A program made the position numbers and the translations under genes. From Devosia equisanguinis (GTDB taxonomy: Bacteria; Pseudomonadota; Alphaproteobacteria; Rhizobiales; Devosiaceae), in the NCBI RefSeq assembly GCF_900631955.1, contig NZ_UZWD01000023.1, forward strand, positions 1 to 64,000: a stretch of DNA of 64,000 bases. The letters run 5' to 3'. Shown here piece after piece: positions 33,901 to 42,546 of this stretch. Under the pieces are notes generated by a model that was not told the origin of the DNA, made no database searches, and was given only the letters and a program-made list of their open reading frames with translations. Within the stretch, counting starts at the first letter, position 1. Every line of letters begins with the position of its first letter.

Positions 33901-34422
33901 TTCGGTGAGACCCCAGTCGGTTTCATCGGGCATGAGGATGAAGAGCTGGCCCTGCGAGAAATCCTCAATCGGCCCCTGCTCACTGTCGGATACAGGAGCA
34001 CTGGCGCCGAAGAGATCGCTCAGCAACAGTTTGGGATTGCCCTTTTCGCCGCGCTTATTGCCGATGGTAAGCAGCTTGCAGAGCCGCCCATAGGCCACCC
34101 GGTCGGTTGGATAGGCGATGATATCGGGCGTGCCGTCGGCAAAGACCAGACGCACGCCGACGAGATAGCGAAAACCGCGACTGCGCTCCTTGTTGTCCCG
34201 CGCCGTCACATAGCCACGCACCACCCCGGCAAAGCTATTGCGGTCGCAAACGCCCAGCGCCGTCATTCCCATGGCCATGGCATGGGCCACCAGTTCCTCG
34301 GGATGCGAGCCGCCGCGCAGGAAGGAAAAATTGGTGGTGGTGACCAATTCGGCATAATAGGGCGGCGCCAGCACGATAGGCGGCGGCACGATCTCGGATT
34401 GGGTTTCGGGCACCTCGCTCAT
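30964..34422 (-). CDS. dnaE2: Error-prone DNA polymerase (ImuC/DnaE2)
   Basis: A 1152-residue alternative DNA polymerase III alpha subunit of the DnaE2/ImuC type. The PHP-domain entry YAELVTTTNFSFLRGGSHPEE is typical; the polymerase core includes CQGRGSAANSAVCFCLGIT and DIDVDFEHERREEV, holding catalytic aspartates; an OB-fold part lies near residue 1030 (VSGLVLVRQRPGTASGVIFV). It extends primers past damage, causing SOS mutagenesis. It overlaps imuB by 4 bases and is the last gene of imuA-imuB-dnaE2, controlled from the SOS box upstream of imuA. Confidence 0.96.
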   Translation of the reverse strand: MSEVPETQSEIVPPPIVLAPPYYAELVTTTNFSFLRGGSHPEELVAHAMAMGMTALGVCDRNSFAGVVRGYVTARDNKERSRGFRYLVGVRLVFADGTPDIIAYPTDRVAYGRLCKLLTIGNKRGEKGNPKLLLSDLFGASAPVSDSEQGPIEDFSQGQLFILMPDETDWGLTEKTLDQLSRAAPGRVWVAGVARFDGRDRARLNRVAALGKRHGAVMIASNDARYHRPDRSIVLDVVTCIREHLTLEEAGFHLAANAERCLKLPEEMARLFAEHADAIAQTQVFIGRIGFCLSDLKYNYPEETIGNGETAQQTLERLTWEGAAKRYPGGVSDAINRSLWTELCLIAYKGYAAYFLTVHDIVAYARYERKIMCQGRGSAANSAVCFCLGITEVDPTKRTLVFGRFISTERDEAPDIDVDFEHERREEVMQYIYQKYGGRRTGLTANVISYRSKSAIREAAKAFGVSDDVVSAFSQLHWGWGSKLDLGQLRGIGLNPDDPVMAQMFEVIKVLRGFPRHLSQHVGGFVITRDSLESLVPIGQSAMDSRSIIEWNKDDIDALNILKVDVLALGMLSCLRRAFELLHVHYDKRYELVDLLAEETGEGPMEKSRVYAMTHRADTLGVFQIESRAQMTMLPRLRPSKFYDLVIEVAIVRPGPIQGGMVHPYLKRRDGTEYWAPKPGDALDEVLEETLGIPLFQEQAMQMAIKGAGFTQGEADQLRRAMAAWRRTGKMDIFQERFINGMISNHYERDFAERCFAQIKGFAEYGFPESHAASFALLVYASCWFKCHYPDVFACALLNSQPMGFYAPSQIVRDVREHGIAVLEADVNRSDLECVLEADAKRRVADHIWPRHAEMAGDILSNKAIRLGLRFVEGLAEVDINRIVARRGAGYTSIRELWLRTGVPIASLEKLARADGFASMGLNRREALWAVKGLVGSHGAETLPLFAAAGPPVDAAPEAPAGLPLMAPGEEVIHDYSTLSLSLKGHPVEFLRPMLMARGTTRAENLAQVPPDIVVEVSGLVLVRQRPGTASGVIFVTLEDETGVANIVVWPKLFKDDRLRKILLSSRMLAVRGKVQSAHGVIHVVAEDMADLTPHLLDLAHGTDIGEAVLARADEGKSGPDQPESRNREALREIELARRRAYAALPGGRNFH

Positions 34423-36089
34423 GCGAAGACCCCATGCAGATACCAGGCCGGCTGTTTTTCACCGCTATAAAAGCCCTGTCGGAACACCCAATAGCGATGT
34501 CCCTCCTGATCCTCGACCAGGTAATAATCGCGCGTTCCGGCATCGGGCAAAAACAGTTGCAGGTCCGGGACATAAGGCGGCGGCTCCGACGGTTCTCCCG
34601 GCTCCTGTTCTTGCGGTTTTGGTGGCGCGACCAACTCCAGCCGCTGCCCGGTTCGCCACCATTCAGCACCCAGACGCTCGGGGCCCTCCCCCTTGATCAG
34701 CCGATACGTCTGGCCCCGCCACTCCATGCGCGCCGGCAGGCCATCGGGCACCTCGGCCATGACGCGGATGGGCTCGGGCCTGGGCAAGAGCCGCAGCGGC
34801 CGCGGCAAAAGCGGCGCCTCCAGCCGCGTCTCACCTGCGGCCAGCGCCGGGACCAGCCGCACAGCCCGCTCCGGGACATGGGAGGCGACCGGGACCGATT
34901 TGAGCACCGCCATGGCGCCGAGCCGGCTCGCCAACCTGTCATTGAGCCGGTCGATATCCTCGAGCCCGTTTTCTGTCGAAAAGGCTCCCGTCTGCAGCGC
35001 CTCGAGCAGCTCGGTGCTGGAGGCGGCCAGCCGCACCATGTCGATGCCGAAACCAGCATCATATTCGCCTTCGAGCCGCTGCGCCCGATGACGAAACAGC
35101 TCCGTGATATGGGCGGGGTCGCGGGTGACCCGCGCCGCATTGAGCGACAGGGTCATGACCTTGTGGTCGACCCGATAGACAAAAAGATGAAAGGCCTGGG
35201 CGCCGAGCCCCGCCGCTTCGAGGTCTTGCGCCAATTGCACGCTGAGATCGGCCGTCACCCGTAGCACATCGTCGAGAAGACTGATCGGTTCGGCCAGACG
35301 CCGTTCCGCCATATGCTCGGCAAGCGGCAGGCGCGGGGTCAGCTTTTCATCGATCACCCCAAAGGCCTGATCGATGCGGGTGAGCAGAGACAGCCCAAAC
35401 CGGGCCTGCAGCGGCTTGCGCGGGCGCTGGCGCAATTGCCCGATCGTTGCGAGCCCCATCTGGCCGAGATCGGCGATCTGCTTGTCGCTGAGGCGCAGGC
35501 CATGGACCGGAAGGGCATCGAGCACGCTCTCCAGCATTTCCGGCACCACGATCTGGCTGCGGGCGAAATGGCTCACCGCCCAGGCTGCACCGATGGTTGG
35601 TGCGATGGCACCGGCCACGCGATAGCCCAGATCGCGCAGGCGCTTGAGCAGCAGGCGCAGCATTTTTGCTTCGCCCCCGAACAGGTGATCAACCCCGGTA
35701 ATATCAAGCACCAGATCGCCGAAAGCGCTCATGTCGCTCAATACCGATACCAGCGGGCTGGCATTGGAATGCCAATCGGCAAAGGCGGCGAAAGCCGCGA
35801 CCAGTAGGGGCCGGTCGATCTCCTCGACCACCATATCCGGCTTGATGGCCCTGGCATCGGCCAGGTTCTGACCGACCCGCAGACCCTCGCGGCTCAGCTG
35901 CGGATCGAGTGCGGCCAACCGCAAGCCGCCCTTGATGTGTTCATAAAGCGCCAGCGGCTTATCCCTGAGCTGGGGATCAGCCCGCTTGCGATAGTCGGTG
36001 GCCCAGAACGGTAGGTGGAGAACCAGGAAACGGCGTGCCGGCAGGTTGCCGGCGAGAAGGCTTGGGCTGGGGGATGACTGCAAAACCAT
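34419..36089 (-). CDS. imuB: ImuB, Y-family polymerase-like mutasome protein
   Basis: A 556-residue protein of the DinB/UmuC fold lacking the catalytic acids: where active Y-family polymerases have a DxD and SxDE, it has VLHLPFWATDYR and DMSAFGDLVLDITGVDHLFGG. ImuB acts as the hub that recruits ImuA and DnaE2 to the sliding clamp. Its start MVLQSSPSPSLL lies 113 bases inside the imuA coding region, in another frame; the open frame upstream of it is just the imuA shadow. The C-terminus contains DLQLFLPDAG, a possible clamp-binding or partner segment. Confidence 0.93.
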   Translation of the reverse strand: MVLQSSPSPSLLAGNLPARRFLVLHLPFWATDYRKRADPQLRDKPLALYEHIKGGLRLAALDPQLSREGLRVGQNLADARAIKPDMVVEEIDRPLLVAAFAAFADWHSNASPLVSVLSDMSAFGDLVLDITGVDHLFGGEAKMLRLLLKRLRDLGYRVAGAIAPTIGAAWAVSHFARSQIVVPEMLESVLDALPVHGLRLSDKQIADLGQMGLATIGQLRQRPRKPLQARFGLSLLTRIDQAFGVIDEKLTPRLPLAEHMAERRLAEPISLLDDVLRVTADLSVQLAQDLEAAGLGAQAFHLFVYRVDHKVMTLSLNAARVTRDPAHITELFRHRAQRLEGEYDAGFGIDMVRLAASSTELLEALQTGAFSTENGLEDIDRLNDRLASRLGAMAVLKSVPVASHVPERAVRLVPALAAGETRLEAPLLPRPLRLLPRPEPIRVMAEVPDGLPARMEWRGQTYRLIKGEGPERLGAEWWRTGQRLELVAPPKPQEQEPGEPSEPPPYVPDLQLFLPDAGTRDYYLVEDQEGHRYWVFRQGFYSGEKQPAWYLHGVFA

Positions 36090-36783
36090 TTTTCGTCCAT
36101 TCCAGCACCCATTCGGTGCGATTGCCGGCAATGCGACCCTTTTCGAGCTCGAGGGACCAGCGCGCCGGCCCGGGCGCGCGATCGTCAAAGGCCTGGCGAC
36201 CACTGCGCGCGGCGCGCAGATGCCAGCGCAAATGGCTGGCACTGCTGGCCCTGCCATGGCCGTAGCGCAGCATGAACAGCGACACATTGCTGTTGGCCGC
36301 CCGCAGGCTGAGGCGCCGGCTGGCGGTGAAATTGAGCAGTTTCGGCTCACCCCTGATATCGGCGATGACAGCGGCCACCGCCCGGCAGGAGGCGACCTCT
36401 TCGGCTGCCCACAAAAATTCGGTCATGTCGCCGGTGCGCACGATCACCAATTGCGCCGCATCCACCCCGGCCCAGTTGAGACCCGGACCATAGGGCACGC
36501 CCATTTTCTGGGCGTCTTCGCCCTGCTGCAGGTAGAAAACGACTGGTCGGCGCGGTGTCACCAGCCCCCAGGCCTGGGCCAGCGCAAAGCCGAGGCTGGC
36601 GCCACCATCGCGCAGATCATCGGCAAACACTTCCTGCACCAAACCCCCGCCCAGAGCCGGGAACACATCACCTTGCACCGCGTCAGGCCGGCGAACTGCC
36701 TCGGCCAAGGCCGGCTTGCGCTCGATATCGGCAATGACGCCCCGCAACGCGGCGAGGCGCTGATGGTGAGCCTGGATCTGCAT
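35977..36783 (-). CDS. imuA: ImuA, RecA-like mutasome protein
   Basis: A 268-residue protein related to RecA/SulA, first gene of the damage-inducible imuA-imuB-dnaE2 cassette. Typical pieces are FPALGGGLVQEVFADD near residue 42, GVDAAQLVIVRTGDMTEFLWAAEE and FMLRYGHGRASSASHLRW. Its C-terminus continues 37 codons into imuB in a different frame. A perfect LexA-type box sits 16-30 bases upstream of the start codon. Confidence 0.92.
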   Translation of the reverse strand: MQIQAHHQRLAALRGVIADIERKPALAEAVRRPDAVQGDVFPALGGGLVQEVFADDLRDGGASLGFALAQAWGLVTPRRPVVFYLQQGEDAQKMGVPYGPGLNWAGVDAAQLVIVRTGDMTEFLWAAEEVASCRAVAAVIADIRGEPKLLNFTASRRLSLRAANSNVSLFMLRYGHGRASSASHLRWHLRAARSGRQAFDDRAPGPARWSLELEKGRIAGNRTEWVLEWTKNGFAVIPQPKPSRRQPAGTPFPGSPPTVLGHRLSQAG

Positions 36784-36798
36784 GATGACTGCTCAAGT

Positions 36799-36813
36799 GA
36801 ACAAAACAGGAAC
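36799..36813 (-). promoter_or_regulatory. SOS (LexA) box of the imuA operon
   Basis: On the plus strand GAAC at 36799-36802, seven bases, GAAC at 36810-36813; on the coding strand GTTC-N7-GTTC, the direct-repeat SOS box known in alphaproteobacteria. It lies 16 to 30 bases upstream of the imuA start. Confidence 0.92.
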
Positions 36814-37010
36814 ATTTAGACTCCGAATCCGAGAGGAGTCGAGTCCCTTTTTCACGCGCCCGGTGTGGCGCAAGCGCATCAGCTTCCCGCAAGAGCGCGT
36901 GAGCGCGCCCGCAGCCCATTGAGCCGTCATCGCTTCTGGCTAAGTCTTTACCAGCCGGTCTCCGGCGTTTCCCATCCGATTCTCGTGCCGATTTCTATGG
37001 AGACCCGCCT

Positions 37011-37466
37011 ATGTTCGAGGCCCTGACGCGCCTATTCGGAAAGGCCGAAGCCCAGCTCGACCCCAGCGATCCGCGCCTGGCCGTGGCGGCCCTGCTGGTG
37101 CATCTGGCCGGCGTCGATGGCAGCATGAAGGAAGAGGAGCGCAAGGCCATCCGTGGCGCGCTGATGGATCACAATGATCTCGATGAGACCAACGTCGACC
37201 AGCTGATCAAGGAAGCCGCGGCCCGCGACGCCGAAGCGGTGGATTTCTATAAGTTCACCAGCGGGTTGACCCAGCTGGAGATGCAGGACCGGGTCGAGAT
37301 CATCCGCATGATGTGGAGCGTGGTCTTTGCCGACAGCAAGAACCACGAGCTCGAGGACAATATGGTCTGGCGGGTGGCCGAGCTGATCGGCGTCTCCAGC
37401 CGCGACCGCATCGTGCTGCGCAACCAGATGCGCGGCAAGGCGGCGGCAGAAACCAGCGATCAATAA
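37011..37466 (+). CDS. TerB-family protein
   Basis: A 151-residue helical protein of the TerB (tellurite-resistance B-like) family: DPRLAVAALLVHLAGVDGSMKEEERKAIR is the metal-binding, acidic-loop hallmark; a second half-repeat has LEMQDRVEIIRMMWSVVFADSKNHELEDN. Members bind Ca2+ or other metals and are linked to membrane stress; tellurite resistance as such cannot be claimed. No other ter genes are nearby. Its 3' end overlaps the next convergent gene by 7 bases. Confidence 0.9.
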   Translation: MFEALTRLFGKAEAQLDPSDPRLAVAALLVHLAGVDGSMKEEERKAIRGALMDHNDLDETNVDQLIKEAAARDAEAVDFYKFTSGLTQLEMQDRVEIIRMMWSVVFADSKNHELEDNMVWRVAELIGVSSRDRIVLRNQMRGKAAAETSDQ

Positions 37467-38047
37467 GCGGTAAAGTCCCCGATCACTTCGGGTTCTTCAT
37501 TGTCGCAATCAAAGCTGCCGGCCTTGTCGGCGGCCTGACGCGCCAGGTCATTGGCGTTCTTGTTGGCCAGCGCATCCACATAAGCGATGTGGCAGGAATT
37601 GCCCTCGGCGATCTGGCTGACCACCAGCACCTGCCCCTTGTCCTCGCCGGTTTCCACATCGGCGGTGAAATAGCGCACGATGGTGGCTATGGGCATCCAG
37701 CGCCCCGAGGCATTGGACAGCCGCCATTCGAGCTTGTTGCCCAGATGGTTGAACGGCGGCAGAGTCTGGAATCCCACGCTATTGGCATCGGGATCAAAGC
37801 CATAATTCAGCGAAAAGCGCAGATCCCCTTCCTGCACCCGCAACGGAAAGCCCTTATAGCCCGGGCAGGCCCAACTGGCGCCGAAATCGTCGGCCTCGAG
37901 CACAAGACACTGATCGAGGTCGAGATCGGTATAGGCGCTGGTAAAGCCTGATTGCCCAAGCGCCGGCGTGCCCATGCACAAGGCCCCGGCGACAAGAGCA
38001 ATGCCGCCCAGAACCGCGCGAATATCGACAAATTCGCCTGCTGCCAT
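37460..38047 (-). CDS. Hypothetical exported protein
   Basis: A 195-residue protein with an N-terminal hydrophobic segment and probable signal peptide (AVLGGIALVAGALCMGTPALG), then a soluble domain with three Cys (CLVLEADDFGASWACPGYKG, NSCHIAYVDA). I do not recognise it. The pattern suggests a periplasmic protein with disulfides. Convergent with the TerB gene (7-base overlap) and divergent from the universal stress protein gene. Confidence 0.72.
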   Translation of the reverse strand: MAAGEFVDIRAVLGGIALVAGALCMGTPALGQSGFTSAYTDLDLDQCLVLEADDFGASWACPGYKGFPLRVQEGDLRFSLNYGFDPDANSVGFQTLPPFNHLGNKLEWRLSNASGRWMPIATIVRYFTADVETGEDKGQVLVVSQIAEGNSCHIAYVDALANKNANDLARQAADKAGSFDCDNEEPEVIGDFTAY

Positions 38048-38124
38048 AGGATGTCTCCCGATGATCCAGATCAACTCGTCACCGACTTGATCCGGTTATT
38101 GTGCAAAAAACAAGGAGAGGACCC

Positions 38125-38574
38125 ATGTTCAAGACCCTGCTGATTGCCACCGACGGATCCGAACTGGCGGCCAAGGCGCTTGATGCCGCCATCGAGCTCG
38201 CCAAGCTGCACGGCTCGAGCCTCATTATCCTGACCACCACCGATCCGGTGGGCACCAGCATCGGTGCCGGTGGGTTCGGCGCCATCGACGCCGCCCCCAT
38301 CATTGCCCGACTGGATGAGACCTATACAGCCGAAGCCAAAAAGCTGCTCGATGGAGCCAAGGCGCTGGCCGGCGAACACGGTATCCCGGCCGAAACCGTG
38401 CACGTACCGCACCAGCGCCCGGCCGATGGCATCATCGACACCGCCAGGGCACGCAATGTCGACACCATCATCATGGGATCGCATGGTCGGCGGGGTCTGG
38501 GACGGTTGATTCTGGGCAGCCAGGCCGCCGAAGTGCTCGCCCGCGCCGACGTGCCGGTTCTGGTGGTCAAATAG
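38125..38574 (+). CDS. Universal stress protein (UspA family)
   Basis: A 149-residue single-domain protein: [19 protein letters not shown] at the start and the ATP-binding [21 protein letters not shown] at the end, which places it with ATP-binding UspA-like members. These proteins help cells survive stress and stasis. An AAGGAGAGG ribosome site precedes the ATG at 38125. Monocistronic, upstream of ppa. Confidence 0.94.
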   Translation: MFKTLLIATDGSELAAKALDAAIELAKLHGSSLIILTTTDPVGTSIGAGGFGAIDAAPIIARLDETYTAEAKKLLDGAKALAGEHGIPAETVHVPHQRPADGIIDTARARNVDTIIMGSHGRRGLGRLILGSQAAEVLARADVPVLVVK

Positions 38575-38686
38575 CCCCATCGCGCCGCGCGCGAACGGTG
38601 CGGCGGATTTGCGGCTTGCCTTGGGGGCGGAAATTCGGGCAGAACCAGCCGCGAATTTCCGTCCTCCTCCTACGGCAGCAAGACAC

Positions 38687-39217
38687 ATGAATATCGACGC
38701 CATCCCCACCGGCAAGAACCCACCCGACGACCTCAATGTCATCATCGAGGTCCCCCTGGGGGGCGAGCCGATCAAGTACGAGATCGACAAGGATAGCGGC
38801 GCCCTGTTCGTCGACCGTTTCCTCTATACGCCGATGCGCTATCCCGGCAATTACGGCTTCGTCCCGCACACATTGTGCGGCGACGGCGATCCGCTCGACG
38901 TTATCGTGATGAATTCCCGCCCGCTGGTGCCCGGTGCCGTGGTGCGCTCGCGCCCGGTCGGCGTCTTGTTCATGGAAGACGATGGTGGCCAGGACGAGAA
39001 AATTATCGCCGTGCCCGTCAGCAAGCTGACGCGCATGTATGACAACATCCAGGACGTCACCGACCTGCCCGAAATCCAGCTCGAGCGCGTCAAGCACTTC
39101 TTCACCCATTACAAGGATCTCGAGCCCGGCAAGTGGGCCAAGATCGACCGGATCGGCAATCTTGCCGATGCCCGCGCCGTGATCCTCAAATCCATCGAAA
39201 TGGCCCAGAAGGGCTAA
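38687..39217 (+). CDS. ppa: Inorganic pyrophosphatase
   Basis: A 176-residue family I soluble pyrophosphatase that hydrolyses pyrophosphate. Conserved parts: [40 protein letters not shown] (metal-binding Asp cluster) and [12 protein letters not shown]-like [14 protein letters not shown]. The ATG at 38687 gives the standard N-terminus; the frame upstream is open by chance. A strong terminator follows. Confidence 0.97.
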   Translation: MNIDAIPTGKNPPDDLNVIIEVPLGGEPIKYEIDKDSGALFVDRFLYTPMRYPGNYGFVPHTLCGDGDPLDVIVMNSRPLVPGAVVRSRPVGVLFMEDDGGQDEKIIAVPVSKLTRMYDNIQDVTDLPEIQLERVKHFFTHYKDLEPGKWAKIDRIGNLADARAVILKSIEMAQKG

Positions 39218-39237
39218 GAGGCTTCAAGCCATTGCTG

Positions 39238-39272
39238 AAAAGGGGGCGGAACCGCAAGGTTTCGCCCCCTTT
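39238..39272. terminator. Terminator after ppa
   Basis: AAAAGGGGGCG at 39238-39248 pairs with CGCCCCCTTTT at 39262-39272; the inner GAACC/GGTTT extends the stem around a GCAA loop. The T-run on the plus strand gives an intrinsic terminator, and the symmetric A-run could serve the other strand. Confidence 0.92.
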
Positions 39273-39328
39273 TCCATGCGCCGCACATGTGAGCAGCGGC
39301 AAAATGCTTCACGTGAATCAGGGCAAAC

Positions 39329-39359
39329 AAAAAGCCCGGCACGATGGCCGGGCTTTTCG
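39329..39359 (-). terminator. Terminator after rplS
   Basis: On the minus strand GCCCGGC and GCCGGGC pair around a short loop, with AAAAG before and CTTTTTG after. It lies 20-50 bases past the rplS stop codon. Confidence 0.9.
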
Positions 39360-39377
39360 AATAGAGGCGCGCAGAGC

Positions 39378-39926
39378 TTATTCGCTCTTGGCGTCGCCTT
39401 CGGCCGGGGCGGCTTCGGCAGCGGCGGCAGCTGCTGCTGCGGCTTCCGCGTCCTTGGCGGCCTGCTCGGCGGCAAAGGCCTCGGCTGCAGCGATCTTTTC
39501 AGCTTCGCGGGCATCCTTGGCAGCCTGTGCGGCTTCACGCTCGGAGGCTTCGATCTTCTTGGTGCGCGAATTGGTCGATTCGAAAATACGAGCCGACTTA
39601 CCGCGACGGTCGCGCAGGTAGTAGAGCTTGGCGCGACGCACCTTACCGCGCTTGATCACTTCGACCGAAGCGATGTTGGGGGAGTGAATGGGGAACACGC
39701 GTTCCACGCCTTCACCATAAGAAATCTTGCGGACGGTGAAGCTTTCCATGATGCCGGCGCCGGAGCGGGCAATCACGACGCCTTCATAGGCCTGCAGACG
39801 TTCCTTGTCGCCTTCGCGGATCTTGACCCAGACCTTGACGGTATCGCCATGGGTAAATTCGGGAAGTTCGCGCTTGGCGACGAGCTCGGCAACGTGCTCG
39901 GCATTGAGCTGTTCGATGATGTTCAT
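39378..39926 (-). CDS. rplS: 50S ribosomal protein L19
   Basis: A 182-residue protein. Residues 1-118 are the L19 domain ([58 protein letters not shown]). The last 60 or so residues form an Ala/Glu/Lys-rich helical extension ([16 protein letters not shown] and a run of Ala), longer than in E. coli but known for alphaproteobacterial L19. L19 lies at the 30S-50S interface. The start at 39926 fits homologs; the frame extends eight codons upstream. Confidence 0.96.
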   Translation of the reverse strand: MNIIEQLNAEHVAELVAKRELPEFTHGDTVKVWVKIREGDKERLQAYEGVVIARSGAGIMESFTVRKISYGEGVERVFPIHSPNIASVEVIKRGKVRRAKLYYLRDRRGKSARIFESTNSRTKKIEASEREAAQAAKDAREAEKIAAAEAFAAEQAAKDAEAAAAAAAAAEAAPAEGDAKSE

Positions 39927-39950
39927 TTTCGATCCGTTCGATCTTTTCAT

Positions 39951-40232
39951 AGGAGCGACTTTTTTGAGGTTTTCTCAAACCCCGTCGCCCGGTCTTGGTT
40001 GGTAACGGAAGGCAGTCTTCTTGGTCTTGTCGCGCACCGGCTCCGAAACGCCCGGTACACGAGATGGGCGGCTCATAGGGGATTTCTGCCCCAGAGTCTA
40101 GGGCTTTTGGGCTTCCCCGCCCGACCATTGTGTCGTCACCACCCGTCTTGACCCGGTGGCCAACCTTCGGCCTTGGCAAGTGAGCAAATGGATTGCCCGG
40201 TCAAGCCGGGCAATGACGACGCAAGCAAAGCG
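39951..40232. repeat. Gap between trmD and rplS with REP-like palindrome
   Basis: A 282-base gap. ATTGCCCGG at 40192-40200 pairs perfectly with CCGGGCAAT at 40206-40214 around TCAAG, next to CGTCATTGC-type wording, and a similar phrase (GTCTTGACCCGGTGGCC) occurs about 55 bases earlier. This resembles small repeated palindromes scattered in intergenic DNA. No gene is seen. Confidence 0.5.
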
Positions 40233-40925
40233 TCAGCGCCCGCTTCGGTTCAGCAGGTCCGGCCGCCTCGCCTTGGTCAGCGCCAGGGACTGCTCGTGCC
40301 GCCACTTGGCGATCTTGCCATGGTCTCCCGAGGTCAATACCGCCGGAATGTCCTGCCCTTCAAAGCTCTGCGGCCGCGTATAGTGCGGATATTCGAGCAG
40401 GCCATTTTCAAAGCTCTCCTCGTCGCGGCTGTCGAGCGCACCGAGCACGCCGGGAATGAGCCGCACCACAGCCTCCAGCAGCACCATGGCCGCCACTTCT
40501 CCCCCGGCCAGCACATAGTCGCCAATGGAGATTTCCTCCAACTGGCGGTTATCGATGACGCGCTGGTCTACGCCCTCGAAGCGGCCGCAAATGATGACGG
40601 CACCGGGACCCACGGCCAGCTCATGCGCGCGGGCCTGGGTCAGCGGCTTGCCGCGCGGCGACATCAGGATGCGCGGGCGTAGATCACCAACGGGCGCAAC
40701 GGTATCGATGGCCCTGGCCAGAATATCAGGTTTCAGCACCATTCCGGCGCCACCGCCCGAGGGCGTGTCGTCGACAGTGCGGTGGCGGTCCCCGGCAAAG
40801 TCGCGCAATTGGGTGGCGCGCAGCGACCACAGACCCTCATTGAGGCCACGGCCCAGCACAGAAGCGCCCAAGGGCCCCGGAAACAGTTCGGGGAACAGGG
40901 TGATGATCTCGGCGGAAAAACTCAA
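40233..40925 (-). CDS. trmD: tRNA (guanine-N1-)-methyltransferase
   Basis: A 230-residue SPOUT methyltransferase that makes m1G37 in tRNAs, preventing frameshifting. Conserved segments: [48 protein letters not shown] (the trefoil-knot SAM site) and [20 protein letters not shown]. It overlaps rimM by 4 bases (ATGA), the usual rimM-trmD coupling. Confidence 0.97.
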   Translation of the reverse strand: MSFSAEIITLFPELFPGPLGASVLGRGLNEGLWSLRATQLRDFAGDRHRTVDDTPSGGGAGMVLKPDILARAIDTVAPVGDLRPRILMSPRGKPLTQARAHELAVGPGAVIICGRFEGVDQRVIDNRQLEEISIGDYVLAGGEVAAMVLLEAVVRLIPGVLGALDSRDEESFENGLLEYPHYTRPQSFEGQDIPAVLTSGDHGKIAKWRHEQSLALTKARRPDLLNRSGR

Positions 40926-41461
40926 TCGGGCTCTTCCTCGCCGGGATCGGCATCGAGCGGCGGCGCAATGGTGAGATAGCCATCGGCGATGCGAATGGTC
41001 GGGACGACCGCCTTGGTGAAGGGGAACAGGAACGTGTCGCCCGAGCGCGGATCGCGCACTTCAATGAGATCGCCGGCCCCAAAATTCGGCAGCGCCACCA
41101 CTTCCCCGATGCTGACCCCGGTTTCCTCCAGCCGTGCGTCGAGCCCGATCAGGTCGGCATGGTAGAAATCGTCCTCGTCCTCATGCTCGGGCAGGCGGTC
41201 GCGATCGATATAGAGCCCGACACCATTGAGCAGTTCGGCCGCATTGCGGTCGCGCACCCCCTTGAGACGGGCAATGAGCACCGTCTTGTTGAGGCGAGCG
41301 GTTTCAATGGTGATGGTGAGCCCGGCCCGATCGGTGTGGAGCGGACCATAGGAGGCGATCGCCTCGGGATCCTGGGTATGGGAGGTGATGCGTACCTCGC
41401 CCTTGATACCGTGGGCAGCGCCGATCGTGCCCAGAAGAATGCGGTTGGAATTGTCTGCCAT
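40922..41461 (-). CDS. rimM: Ribosome maturation factor RimM
   Basis: A 179-residue protein that assists 30S maturation (16S rRNA 3' domain). [19 protein letters not shown] is the family start, then the PRC-barrel part [15 protein letters not shown]...[15 protein letters not shown]. The open frame continues 150 codons upstream but the RimM start is MADNSNRI (41461). The rpsP gene that often precedes rimM is not adjacent here; a DUF4893 gene is. Confidence 0.95.
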   Translation of the reverse strand: MADNSNRILLGTIGAAHGIKGEVRITSHTQDPEAIASYGPLHTDRAGLTITIETARLNKTVLIARLKGVRDRNAAELLNGVGLYIDRDRLPEHEDEDDFYHADLIGLDARLEETGVSIGEVVALPNFGAGDLIEVRDPRSGDTFLFPFTKAVVPTIRIADGYLTIAPPLDADPGEEEPD

Positions 41462-41519
41462 GACCTGCCTTCGCGTTTCCATCTGGCTCATATCAGGCCG
41501 GCGCGCGCACGCAAATGGG

Positions 41520-42122
41520 TCAATCCTTGCGCACCAGTTCAATGACGTCATGCGTGGATTCGTAGCGCGGATAAGGCAGCTCCAGCCGATAACGCTTCGC
41601 AGTCTTGTCGGGCACGCGATAGATGCAGCCCACCTGGTCGCGATCGGCATCGGCGCCATAGGCAATGGGCTGTTCATCCCCGTAATACAGCGCGCCCCAA
41701 TAGAACACCGCTGTTTCCGCCGATTGCAGCCTGCCGGAAAAGCGCTGCGATACGGTAATTTTGTCGATACGGGTGCCGCCCTTGGAAATCCGGCAATCGA
41801 AATAGGGATAGACCACCAGCGGCGAAATGGCGCCGCCGAGCTTGACGGTGCGGCAGAGATAGTCGCCATCGGCAATGGCGTCGATATAGCCGTCGCCCTG
41901 GGCAAACAGCGCATGCACATCGACCCGCTCGTTATAGGACGGTGCGATCAGCGTTTCGGCCAGGCCCTGGCTGCGCGAGCGGAAGAAATCCACCATCCGC
42001 TCCTGATCATTTTCGGAAAGCGTCACCCCATCCGGCACGGTGCAAGCCAGTGCCGAAAGGGGTTGCAGGGCCAGCACTGCCGCCAGCAGCAATGCGGCGC
42101 CTGATTTCAGACAATTGGACAT
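41520..42122 (-). CDS. DUF4893-type exported protein
   Basis: A 200-residue protein with a signal peptide (ALLLAAVLALQPLSALA, cleaved near residue 26) and the DUF4893 domain: GALYYGDEQPIAYG and RYRLELPYPRYESTHDVIEL are its most conserved parts. Function unknown; location periplasmic. It precedes rimM by 58 bases on the same strand, so the two could share a transcript. Confidence 0.82.
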   Translation of the reverse strand: MSNCLKSGAALLLAAVLALQPLSALACTVPDGVTLSENDQERMVDFFRSRSQGLAETLIAPSYNERVDVHALFAQGDGYIDAIADGDYLCRTVKLGGAISPLVVYPYFDCRISKGGTRIDKITVSQRFSGRLQSAETAVFYWGALYYGDEQPIAYGADADRDQVGCIYRVPDKTAKRYRLELPYPRYESTHDVIELVRKD

Positions 42123-42202
42123 GGCGGAGCCCCTTGTTCCAGATCAAGGAACCTTGCACGCCCATGGTGCTTTCTCAAGGACACTCGACCTGGAGGTTCA
42201 TG

Positions 42203-42502
42203 ATGTCCCAGATACTCACCGATCGCGAAGCCATCCGCCAATGGGTGATCGCCCGCGGCGGCAATCCCGTGCTGATGGATGTTCCTGACGGCAGCAAGAG
42301 CCGCACGGTGCTGCAACTCTCCTTCGGCCAGGACATTCTCAATGCCGATGCCAATGAAGGCCCCGACCGGGTCGGCGGTTTCCAACTGGTGAGCTGGGAA
42401 GAATGGTTCGCCGCGCTTGAAGCCGGCAAGCTGGCGCTGATGGTCTCGGACGATCCGTCCGGCGGCAATGAGGCCGAATATAATTTCGTCGAACGGGACT
42501 AG
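42203..42502 (+). CDS. Small conserved hypothetical protein
   Basis: A 99-residue soluble acidic protein (MSQILTDREAIRQWVIARGGNPVLMDVPDG, WEEWFAALEAGKLALMVSDDP). Not recognised; it has the look of a small conserved hexameric or chaperone-like family of alphaproteobacteria but I cannot name it. TGGAGG lies 6 bases before the second of two adjacent ATG codons (42203). The open frame upstream is chance. Confidence 0.7.
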   Translation: MSQILTDREAIRQWVIARGGNPVLMDVPDGSKSRTVLQLSFGQDILNADANEGPDRVGGFQLVSWEEWFAALEAGKLALMVSDDPSGGNEAEYNFVERD

Positions 42503-42546
42503 CGCTAAACGCGATCGGGCGAGGGAGCGACCGCTACAACTAGCCG

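Noticed and set aside
36090-36350. Upstream extension of the imuB frame
   Set aside because: It is the shadow of imuA in another frame, Cys/Arg/Ala-rich with no homolog-like content; the family start is near 36089.
37011-37466. A tellurite-resistance operon
   Set aside because: Only one TerB-family gene is present; none of the other ter genes is nearby, so resistance is not supported.
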